Assembly (NCBI GenBank): GCA_964635875.1
Contig: CAZWRK010000178.1
Coordinates: forward strand, 1 to 6,836
Length of the DNA: 6,836 bases
Direction: 5' to 3'
Origin: CAZWRK01 sp964635875
GTDB lineage: Bacteria; Pseudomonadota; Gammaproteobacteria; Burkholderiales; Aquaspirillaceae
A model generated the notes under the pieces. That model was given only the letters and a program-made list of their open reading frames with translations. It was not told the DNA's origin and did no database searches. Both the position numbers and the translations under genes were made by a program. This document shows, piece after piece, positions 1-5,507 of the stretch (positions within the stretch are counted from its first letter, which is position 1; every line of letters begins with the position of its first letter).

Positions 1-433
1 GGGAGATGGCAGCGACCATTGGAATGGTCGCTTGACCGCCGCAGGTGACCATATTGACGTTCATTTCGCCTTGGCCGACGTGTTGCAGCAGGTTCACCGG
101 TGGCACGCAATAGGGGCCAATCGCCGCCGGTGTCAGGTCGATCATCAGCACGCCGAGTTCGTTGAGCTTGCGGCTGTTTTCGGCGTGAACATAGGCTGAG
201 GTCGCATCGAAGGCGATTTGCACCCCGTCGGCGAGCACATGCGGCAACAGGCCATCGACGCCGTCGGCGGTGACTTTGAGGCCCATTTCGGCGGCCCGTT
301 TTAAGCCCTCGGATTCGGGGTCAATCCCGACCATCCACACCGGTTCGAGAACCGGGCTGCGTTTGAGTTTGTAGAGCAGATCGGTGCCAATGTTGCCGGG
401 TCCGATCAGCGCGCATTTGATTTTTTGGGTCAT
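1..433 (-). CDS. mhpF: Acetaldehyde dehydrogenase (acylating), N-terminal part, cut by the window edge
   Basis: The enzyme oxidises acetaldehyde to acetyl-CoA with NAD+ and CoA, the last step of the meta-cleavage lower pathway, usually in a complex with the 4-hydroxy-2-oxovalerate aldolase. The first 144 codons are visible, starting MTQKIKCALIGPGNIGTDLL. The GPGNIGTDL stretch (residues 11-19) is the Rossmann NAD-binding loop, usually GSGNIGTDL. Further family marks are VGIDPES (35-41), FDATSAYVHAENSRKLNELG (75-94), IDLTPAAIGPYCVPPVN (98-114) and NMVTCGGQATIPMVAA (127-142). Cys131 in the last motif is the expected acyl-thioester nucleophile. A GAGA just upstream is a weak ribosome site. The gene starts 28 bases after mhpD, the order seen in mhp, dmp and tes operons. 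The C-terminal half and presumably the aldolase lie beyond base 1. The family is confident; the choice of symbol rests on the mhp-like context. Confidence 0.95.
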   Translation of the reverse strand, partial: MTQKIKCALIGPGNIGTDLLYKLKRSPVLEPVWMVGIDPESEGLKRAAEMGLKVTADGVDGLLPHVLADGVQIAFDATSAYVHAENSRKLNELGVLMIDLTPAAIGPYCVPPVNLLQHVGQGEMNVNMVTCGGQATIPMVAAIS

Positions 434-461
434 GTCGATTCTCGTGTGAAATAGCGCAACA

Positions 462-1250
462 TCAGGCAAAAACCGCACTGACGTTACCCAAGCCTTCGAT
501 ACGCACATCGAAGCGACCCGCAGCGGAGACCGCCACCATCGGCCCCAATGCGCCAGTCAAAATAATGTCGCCCGCTAACAGAGGACGACCGCAACGCACC
601 ATGACATCGGCCAACCACAGCGCAGCGTTCAACGGGCTGCCCAAGCAAGCGCGACCATTGCCACGCGACACCACCTCATCGCCGTGCAGCATCTCCATCG
701 CGCAGGCGGTCAGGTCGACTTCGCCCAATGTGCGCGGCTGGCCGCCCAACACAAATAAGCCGCTGGACGCGTTATCGGCCACGGTATCGACAAAACGAAT
801 GTTCCAGTTTTCGATCCGGCTATCGACGATTTCAATCGCGGGCAGCACGTATTCAGTGGCGCGAATCAGGTCGGCATAGGTGTGGCGTTCGTGGGTTAAA
901 TCACGGCCGATCACCAAGGCCACCTCGGCCTCGACCTTGGGCTGAATCAAGCGACTCAACGCGACCGGCTCACCATCGCCGACCGCCATATCCGCGAACA
1001 ACATCCCAAAATCGGGTTGATCAACGCCGAGTTGTGCTTGCACCGCCAACGAGGTCAGGCCAATTTTTCGACCGACCAAGCGCCGCCCCGCCGCCAAGGC
1101 GTGCAGGGTGTTGTGCTCTTGAATCGCGTAAGCGGTGTCTTGGTCGGCGGGGGCGATGCGTTCACGCAGGGGCGCAATCGGGGTGCCGGTGGTGGCAGCG
1201 GCCCGCAAGCAGGCCGCCGCGTCTTCAGAAGAAAGAAACGGCGCGGACAT
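462..1250 (-). CDS. mhpD: 2-hydroxypenta-2,4-dienoate (2-keto-4-pentenoate) hydratase
   Basis: The enzyme adds water to 2-hydroxypenta-2,4-dienoate to give 4-hydroxy-2-oxovalerate, using a divalent metal, in the cytoplasm. The 262-residue product has the usual length for MhpD/BphH/TesE. Visible family motifs are GRKIGLTS (60-67), the segment GVDQPDFGMLFADM (75-88), PKVEAEVALVIGRDL (104-118) and PAIEIVDSRI (137-146). Glu107, Glu109 and Glu140 match the spacing of the metal-binding carboxylates of E. coli MhpD (106/108/139 from memory). The start ATG overlaps the stop of the binding-protein gene by one base (TAATG), which suggests translational coupling. mhpF follows after 28 bases. Relatives include oxalocrotonate decarboxylase (DmpH), but no oxalocrotonate branch gene is seen here, so the hydratase is preferred. 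Confidence 0.93.
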   Translation of the reverse strand: MSAPFLSSEDAAACLRAAATTGTPIAPLRERIAPADQDTAYAIQEHNTLHALAAGRRLVGRKIGLTSLAVQAQLGVDQPDFGMLFADMAVGDGEPVALSRLIQPKVEAEVALVIGRDLTHERHTYADLIRATEYVLPAIEIVDSRIENWNIRFVDTVADNASSGLFVLGGQPRTLGEVDLTACAMEMLHGDEVVSRGNGRACLGSPLNAALWLADVMVRCGRPLLAGDIILTGALGPMVAVSAAGRFDVRIEGLGNVSAVFA

Positions 1251-2386
1251 TACTTCACCAACTTCCAGTGATTGTTTTCGACTTTGATCAGCACAATCGC
1301 GCGCGCATCGTAGCCCGCGTGATCGGCCGCGCTCATGGTGTACACGCCATTGGTGCCCACGACCTTGCCCTCTTTTTCTAGGCCGGTACGAATCGCTTCA
1401 CGAAATTCCACGGTACCTGCTTTGGCTTTCGATTTTTGAGCGCTGACAATTGCGTTTTGCAAGAGCAACCATGCATCCCACGATGCACCTGCAAAAGTGG
1501 AGCGGGAATCAGGGCCATTTTTCGCTTCAAACGCTTTGACAAAAGCAACGCTCGCGGCTTTGGTCGGATGGGTTGCGGGGAGCTGTTCGGCGACGAGAAC
1601 CGGCCCCACGGGAATCAAAGCGCCTTCAATCGACTTGCCACCCACGCGCAGAAAATCTTTGCTGGTCACGCCGTGCGATTGGTAGATTTTTCCTTTGTAG
1701 CCACGTTCACGCAGGGTAATTTGCGGCATCGCAGCCGGTGTGCCCGATGCACCGACAAAGACCACATCCGGCTTGGCCGACATCACTTTTAAGACTTGTG
1801 CTTGTACGCTTGGATCGGCGCGGCCATAGCGCTCGGTCGCAACAATTTTGATCTTGCCTTGCGTGCCTTTTTCCAAGGCTTTGAGCAAGAGTTCACCCCA
1901 AGAATCGGCAAAGCCAATAAAGCCGACCGTCTTCACGCCGTTGGCGACCATGTCGGCGACCACTCGATTGACCATCAATTCAGCCGACGGCTCGCTGCGG
2001 AAAATAAAGCTCCGTTTGTCGCCGGTAACTTCCAACGGTGCGACTGACACCATCGGGGTTTTTTCGGCATTGGCGACATCGGCCATCGCGGTCGCGGTGC
2101 TAATCAAGTTCGGCCCAAGCACGGCATCGACTTTGTCTTCAGAAATCAATTTGCGCACGTTCTTGACCGCGCTGGTGGGGTCGGTGCCATCGTCGAGAAC
2201 AATAAAATTGATCTTTTCACCCCCAATGGTGCTCGGAAAGAGCGCCACGGTTTTTTTGGTTTCAGCGCCGAGGGCGGCCGCAGGACCGGTTAACGAAGCA
2301 ATCACACCGACGTTGATGTCCGCAAAAGCAGGGGTCGCCAGTGCAGCAGCCATCGGTAGGGCCATTAGGGTGGTTTTCAGTTTCAT
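1250..2386 (-). CDS. Periplasmic ABC-transporter substrate-binding protein, LivK/branched-chain type
   Basis: This is a type I periplasmic binding protein of the Leu/Ile/Val-receptor family, 378 residues. Residues 1-22 form a clear signal peptide: KLK charged start, hydrophobic core, cleavage after AFA. The mature start DINVGVIASLTGPAAALG is the classic first strand and ligand loop. Later blocks are DDGTDPTSAVKNVRKLI (65-81), VDAVLGPNLISTATAMADVA (86-105), KTVGFIGFADSWGE (152-165) and PDVVFVGASGTPAAMP (206-221). The ORF is open upstream to 2485, but the ATG at 2386 is chosen because it begins the signal peptide and has an AAGGAG site 8 bases upstream. No permease or ATPase gene sits beside it: mhpD follows with a 1-base overlap. 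The ligand cannot be read from sequence. Within an aromatic operon an aromatic acid is a reasonable inference; an amino acid remains possible. Confidence 0.9.
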   Translation of the reverse strand: MKLKTTLMALPMAAALATPAFADINVGVIASLTGPAAALGAETKKTVALFPSTIGGEKINFIVLDDGTDPTSAVKNVRKLISEDKVDAVLGPNLISTATAMADVANAEKTPMVSVAPLEVTGDKRSFIFRSEPSAELMVNRVVADMVANGVKTVGFIGFADSWGELLLKALEKGTQGKIKIVATERYGRADPSVQAQVLKVMSAKPDVVFVGASGTPAAMPQITLRERGYKGKIYQSHGVTSKDFLRVGGKSIEGALIPVGPVLVAEQLPATHPTKAASVAFVKAFEAKNGPDSRSTFAGASWDAWLLLQNAIVSAQKSKAKAGTVEFREAIRTGLEKEGKVVGTNGVYTMSAADHAGYDARAIVLIKVENNHWKLVK

Positions 2387-2394
2387 TCTTCTCT

Positions 2395-2400
2395 CTCCTT
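2395..2400 (-). promoter_or_regulatory. Shine-Dalgarno site that fixes the binding-protein start
   Basis: AAGGAG on the minus strand lies 8 bases before the ATG at 2386. It supports that start over the longer open frame to 2485, which would overlap the flavin reductase gene and put 33 non-signal residues in front of the signal peptide. Confidence 0.8.
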
Positions 2401-2415
2401 GGGGTAGAACAGCGC

Positions 2416-2431
2416 CCGCCCAAATGGGCGG
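2416..2431. repeat. Intercistronic inverted repeat (hairpin) before the binding-protein gene
   Basis: CCGCCCA-AA-TGGGCGG is a perfect inverted repeat (7-base arms, 2-base centre; in RNA a 6-bp stem with a 4-base loop). It lies in the 70-base gap between the flavin reductase stop and the binding-protein ribosome site. No T-run follows on the minus strand, so it is not a classical terminator. It could stabilise or attenuate the mRNA at this junction; that is inference. Confidence 0.5.
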
Positions 2432-2456
2432 ACGGGTGGGGATGGGTGCTCTGGTG

Positions 2457-3008
2457 TTATTGCGAGATCCGGCGGAAACCGCCATTGAGGTAGATCAGCG
2501 CCTCACCGTCGTTACGCTCGCGCGTGGCGAGCACCTCACATAAAAAGGCGTGGTGCGTGCTTTCATCGAAGACTTTGATGACGCGGCAATCAAAGCTCGC
2601 CAACGTGGCGACCAAGGTCGGCGCGCCTGTTGCCAAGGTGTCCCAATCGCCGTATTCAAAGCGCGCATCGCCATGCACGCCTTGGATCATGCCCGCAAAG
2701 GCTTTGGCGACTTCTTCTTGCTCGCCCGCCAAAACGTTGACGCACAGCGCACCGCTCTTGAGGACGACCTGACTAGCAACCACGTTTTTGTTCACAAACA
2801 CCACCAGACGCGGCGGATCGGCCGTTACCGAACACACTGCGGTCGCGGTCAGACCGGCACGCTGCTCGCCCTCTTTGGCGGTGATAATCGACACCCCCAT
2901 CGCAAAGTGGCGCATACCGTAACGATGGTCTTCGGCGCTCACGGTCGGCATCGCCGCCAAGTTTGCGTTGGGCGTCCAGTCCAGTAGCTGATTAATTTCT
3001 TGAGTCAT
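2457..3008 (-). CDS. Flavin reductase, small component of a two-component monooxygenase (HpaC/HsaB-like)
   Basis: The 183-residue protein belongs to the flavin reductase-like (FMN-binding split barrel) family. It reduces FMN or FAD with NAD(P)H and hands the free reduced flavin to the partner oxygenase. The N-terminal barrel shows RHFAMGVSIITA (33-44) and the flavin loop GLTATAVCSVTADPPRLVVF (52-71), followed by GALCVNVLAGEQEEVAKAF (86-104). Late marks are HHAFLCEV (152-159) and the closing YLNGGFRRI (173-181). About 25 residues precede the barrel, a little longer than minimal members. The start has a weak TAGGGA ribosome site and follows the oxygenase stop by 17 bases, so the two are very likely cotranscribed partners. 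NADH versus NADPH and FMN versus FAD cannot be decided by eye. Confidence 0.9.
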   Translation of the reverse strand: MTQEINQLLDWTPNANLAAMPTVSAEDHRYGMRHFAMGVSIITAKEGEQRAGLTATAVCSVTADPPRLVVFVNKNVVASQVVLKSGALCVNVLAGEQEEVAKAFAGMIQGVHGDARFEYGDWDTLATGAPTLVATLASFDCRVIKVFDESTHHAFLCEVLATRERNDGEALIYLNGGFRRISQ

Positions 3009-3025
3009 GACATTCCCTACGCGAA

Positions 3026-4240
3026 CTAGGCTTGAGCCGTCGGCTTCACGCCAAACGGGTTCGCGACAGGCAAGGGATTGCCCAACAAATGCCCGCCCAA
3101 CAGATCGCCAATGTTGTCTTGGTTTTGAGTGATGTGATTGGCACCGACCAAGATGTCACGCATCTGACGCTGCATCGGGCTGCTCATCCAAATGCCGCGG
3201 GTCGAGGTTTTCTTGAAGATCATGTGTGCAGCTTCAAAGCAGTCGCCGCCGGTGAATTGGTTGCTGGCAAAGTGACGAATCCGAATATCGAGCGGCACCA
3301 GTTGGCCTTTTTCGGCGTAGCTCCACGCTTCATCGGTGTTTTGTAAGACACGAGCGGTTGCGCCCAAAATTTTGGCGTAGGCTTCGCCCAAGCGGCCTTT
3401 AATGAAAGGATCGTTGACAGCTGCGCCCACCGCTTGGTTGATGTTTTGACGCGGCACCATGTGCTCGACGTACAAATCGACCATGCCGCGCGCCATGCCG
3501 ATAATCACGGACGACACCGCTGCGTAGAACACGTAGAAGAACGGCATTTTGTAGAGGTTTTCGACGTGGCCATGTGAGCCTTCGTCATACGCACCAATGA
3601 CATGGCTGCGATAAGCCGGAACGAATACTTCTTTGATGATGAGTTTTTTACTGCCAGTGCCCGCCAAACCGACGACATGCCAGTCATCGACAATCTCGAA
3701 ATCTTGGCGTTGAATCCAGAACGAGCGGAAAACCGTTTCGCCATTTTCCTGCACGCGCCCACCGACAAATGCGCCACCGGCAGCATGGTCACAGCCACTC
3801 GAAGTCAGCCATTCGCCATTGAGGACATAACCGTTTTCGACGGCGGTCACGGTGCCAAACGGCGCATAAGAAGACGACACCAAGGTCGAGTTATCTTCGC
3901 CCCACAGTTCATCGCCGCACTGGGTCGGCAACAAACCCACTTCGAACGGATGCACCCCCAATACCATCACATTCCATGCGCTAGACGGGCAGCCGCGTGC
4001 CAGCTCCATCAACACTTTATTGAGCACGTTCGGGTTCATCTGATAACCGCCCCAACGCTTAGGCTGCAGAATTTTGAAGAATCCGGCTTCTTGGAAGGCT
4101 TGAATGGTTTCTTTCGGGACCATGCGCGCTTTTTCGCAGGCTTCAGCACGTTCACGCAGCAGGGGAATCAAATCACGGGCGCGTTGGACAATTTCTTCTT
4201 CGGTCGGGATATGCACAACATTGTTTTCCATATGGCTCAT
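3026..4240 (-). CDS. Flavin-dependent aromatic hydroxylase, oxygenase component (acyl-CoA dehydrogenase fold, HsaA/HpaH-like)
   Basis: The 404-residue product is a group D flavin monooxygenase that uses reduced flavin from a reductase to ortho-hydroxylate a phenol. An N-terminal helical part with FKILQPKRWGGY (55-66) is followed by ARGCPSSAWNVMVLGVHPFE (81-100). The middle beta domain has GEWLTSSGCDHAAGGAFVGG (142-161) and VVGLAGTGSKKL (189-200). The C-terminal helical domain has RQMRDILVGANHITQNQDN (358-376). His97, Ser147/148 and His369 fall where catalytic residues occur in HsaA and the A. baumannii C2 hydroxylase (from memory). The lack of the acyl-CoA dehydrogenase catalytic Glu context and the adjacent reductase argue against a fatty-acid enzyme. 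The open frame reaches 4330, but ATG 4240 has AGGAG 8 bases upstream. It sits between mhpB and the reductase, so a 3- or 2-hydroxyphenylpropionate-like phenol is the inferred substrate. Confidence 0.87.
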   Translation of the reverse strand: MSHMENNVVHIPTEEEIVQRARDLIPLLRERAEACEKARMVPKETIQAFQEAGFFKILQPKRWGGYQMNPNVLNKVLMELARGCPSSAWNVMVLGVHPFEVGLLPTQCGDELWGEDNSTLVSSSYAPFGTVTAVENGYVLNGEWLTSSGCDHAAGGAFVGGRVQENGETVFRSFWIQRQDFEIVDDWHVVGLAGTGSKKLIIKEVFVPAYRSHVIGAYDEGSHGHVENLYKMPFFYVFYAAVSSVIIGMARGMVDLYVEHMVPRQNINQAVGAAVNDPFIKGRLGEAYAKILGATARVLQNTDEAWSYAEKGQLVPLDIRIRHFASNQFTGGDCFEAAHMIFKKTSTRGIWMSSPMQRQMRDILVGANHITQNQDNIGDLLGGHLLGNPLPVANPFGVKPTAQA

Positions 4241-4248
4241 CGCAAAAA

Positions 4249-4253
4249 CTCCT
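4249..4253 (-). promoter_or_regulatory. Shine-Dalgarno site that fixes the oxygenase start
   Basis: AGGAG on the minus strand lies 8 bases before ATG 4240. The longer frame to 4330 would overlap the end of mhpB and add 30 arginine-rich residues unlike the family. Confidence 0.75.
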
Positions 4254-4287
4254 GAATAATGTGTAAAAGGTCGTCGGGGCCGAACGG

Positions 4288-5226
4288 TTACTGTCCGTCG
4301 GCGCTCACCACGCCATAACCGGCAATCCATTCATTGATGGGGCGGTAATAATCTTGGCGCGCGGTATACGCGCCGTTGGCCGCCAAGGCCGAGAACGCCG
4401 CCACCCATGTCCGCACTTCGTGCGTCGAACGGCCCGCCGCTTTGGAGATCTCTTCGATGGAAAAGTCGTCGATCTCCGACAAACGTCCACTCACCAGCGT
4501 TTCGATAAAGGCCAGATCCCATTCGACATTCAGCGGGGTCAGATCGCAGGCGGGTGTGCCGAAAATTTTGCCGGTGGCAATCGTGCGGGCTTGGCGAGCG
4601 GCACGGGCTTCAGGGGTCGGATTGCGACCCGCAATCAAGAAGTTAGCGATGTCATCAGGTGCGCCCGAGAGCAGCGGCACCGGTGGCTCGTGAGACAAAC
4701 CGCCCGTGCCCAAAATCAACACCCGCTTGTTTAAGGTGGCTAGGAACTGGCCGACGGCTTCGCCCAGTTTGCGAATGCGACGGTATGGCCCAAATGGCGG
4801 AGCGACCGAGTTGATGATGATCGGGATCACCGGATAGCGCGTCAGGCTGCCAGTCATTTCTTCGAGGGTTTGGGTGCAGCCATGATCGACTTGCAGACGA
4901 TGCGACAGGGCAATATCGACATCGTGATTCAAAATAAACTTGGCCATTTCCAGCGCCAATTCAGAAGGAATCGACAAGGGGCCGGGTAAGGTTTGGTAAT
5001 CCGCAACCGACTCGGCGGCCGTGGCAATCACAAACGGCGGCATCAGGTCATAAAACAGGCCGTTGTAGTGATCGGGCGCAAAAATCACGATTAACTCGGG
5101 GTCGAATGCCTCAACCTCAGCCCGCGATTGCGCCAAAATGGCCTCGACTTCGGCGACGACATCCGCACCGGGATCGTTCAGTCCGCGCAGGGGGGTATGA
5201 GACAGACACTTCAGCTTCACACTCAT
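4288..5226 (-). CDS. mhpB: 2,3-dihydroxyphenylpropionate 1,2-dioxygenase (type II, LigB-family extradiol dioxygenase)
   Basis: The enzyme opens the ring of 3-(2,3-dihydroxyphenyl)propionate next to the side chain, using Fe(II) and O2, in the cytoplasm. The 312 residues align along their full length with E. coli MhpB as I recall it. Shared blocks are CLSHTPLRG (7-15), FAPDHYNGLFYDLMPPF (49-65), LQVDHGCTQTLE (111-122), LNKRVLILGTGGLSHEPPVP (165-184), STHEVRTWVAAFSALAANGA and YYRPINEWIAGYG at the C-terminus. His115 and His179 match the two acid-base histidines of MhpB, and His10 and His53 the expected iron ligands. TGGAGG lies 7 bases before the ATG. It is the first gene of the operon, downstream of the MhpR-like control region. 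The exact side chain accepted is inferred; cinnamate-type diols are also substrates of the family. Confidence 0.93.
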   Translation of the reverse strand: MSVKLKCLSHTPLRGLNDPGADVVAEVEAILAQSRAEVEAFDPELIVIFAPDHYNGLFYDLMPPFVIATAAESVADYQTLPGPLSIPSELALEMAKFILNHDVDIALSHRLQVDHGCTQTLEEMTGSLTRYPVIPIIINSVAPPFGPYRRIRKLGEAVGQFLATLNKRVLILGTGGLSHEPPVPLLSGAPDDIANFLIAGRNPTPEARAARQARTIATGKIFGTPACDLTPLNVEWDLAFIETLVSGRLSEIDDFSIEEISKAAGRSTHEVRTWVAAFSALAANGAYTARQDYYRPINEWIAGYGVVSADGQ

Positions 5227-5357
5227 GAAAACGCCTCCATCTGGGATGCAAAGACATCACACTTACGTCGGAGCTTGGCCAGAACCCCACCGGAAAACAC
5301 GTGATAAAAATGCTTTTTTATTAAAAAAACTTTTTGACATGCCAAAGCCGCACGCGA

Positions 5358-5376
5358 TGTTCTTCGAGGAAGAACA
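5358..5376. promoter_or_regulatory. Perfect 19-bp palindrome in the predicted mhpB leader
   Basis: TGTTCTTC-GAG-GAAGAACA has 8-base arms and a 3-base centre. It is unrelated to the MhpR-like palindrome. From the proposed start at 5395 it spans about +20 to +38 of the transcript. It could be an operator for a second regulator acting as a roadblock, or an RNA stem in the leader. No T-run follows on the minus strand, so a terminator is unlikely. Confidence 0.5.
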
Positions 5377-5401
5377 CAGGGGCGGTGGATGTGGTGTAGC
5401 G

Positions 5402-5430
5402 ATTCTAGGGAGAAGGTCGTTTGAGCAAAA
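5402..5430 (-). promoter_or_regulatory. Proposed activator-dependent promoter of the mhpB operon
   Basis: On the minus strand TAGAAT (5407 to 5402) matches the sigma-70 -10 consensus at five of six bases. The -35 position (5425-5430, TTTTGC with a 17-base spacer) is poor, as expected for an activator-dependent promoter. Transcription would start near 5395, leaving a leader of about 170 bases. The MhpR-like palindrome would be centred at -58. An alternative nearer the gene is TTGGCA (5345-5340), 17 bases, AATAAA (5322-5317), but this puts the operator about 140 bases upstream. Confidence 0.5.
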
Positions 5431-5443
5431 ATTTATTTGCCTA

Positions 5444-5462
5444 TTGTGCACAATATGCACAA
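5444..5462. promoter_or_regulatory. MhpR-like operator palindrome
   Basis: TTGTGCACAATATGCACAA has 7-base perfect arms with a 5-base centre. As I recall the E. coli MhpR operator, it carries two TGCAC boxes at the same spacing, and 12 of 17 positions agree. The site is between the divergent genes, about 45 bases before mhpR. It overlaps the -35 region of the suggested mhpR promoter, so a bound regulator could activate the operon and limit its own synthesis. Confidence 0.7.
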
Positions 5463-5470
5463 CATTGTTT

Positions 5471-5476
5471 TATAAA
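5471..5476 (+). promoter_or_regulatory. Possible -10 box of the mhpR promoter
   Basis: TATAAA matches the -10 consensus at five of six bases, 31 bases before the mhpR ATG. No good -35 box is present; that position falls in the MhpR-like palindrome. Confidence 0.35.
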
Positions 5477-5507
5477 GAGAATTTTTTGAAAAACTGGAGC
5501 GTTTAGC

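Larger units (their letters stand above)
5227..5507. promoter_or_regulatory. Divergent control region between mhpB and mhpR
   Basis: This 281-base non-coding stretch separates the two divergent genes. It is AT-rich near 5301-5335 (runs of A and T) and 5425-5490. It contains an MhpR-operator-like palindrome, a -10 box for each direction and a second palindrome, each listed separately. Open frames crossing it have no recognisable protein family. Confidence 0.8.

Noticed and set aside
728..1381. Long plus-strand frame of 217 codons opposite mhpD
   Set aside because: It is antisense to a well-supported gene, is Arg/Pro-rich as expected of a shadow frame, and has no family motifs.
1848..2543. Plus-strand frame of 231 codons opposite the binding-protein gene
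   Set aside because: It is complementary to the conserved signal peptide and LivK domain; its composition is that of a shadow.
3602..4255. Plus-strand frame of 217 codons opposite the oxygenase
   Set aside because: It is antisense to a clear flavin-hydroxylase coding frame and has no recognisable domain.
5334..5339. Perfect TTGACA on the plus strand as a -35 box for mhpR
   Set aside because: No acceptable -10 lies 16-18 bases downstream, and the mhpR start is about 170 bases away.
5263..5340. Possible 25-codon leader peptide (starting MSKSFFNKK) in the mhpB leader, minus strand
   Set aside because: There is no Shine-Dalgarno site before its ATG, and its residues simply reflect the A/T runs.
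5225..5506. Plus-strand open frame of 93 codons filling the divergent gap
   Set aside because: It covers the promoters and palindromes, its composition changes along its length, it lacks a ribosome site and resembles no known family.
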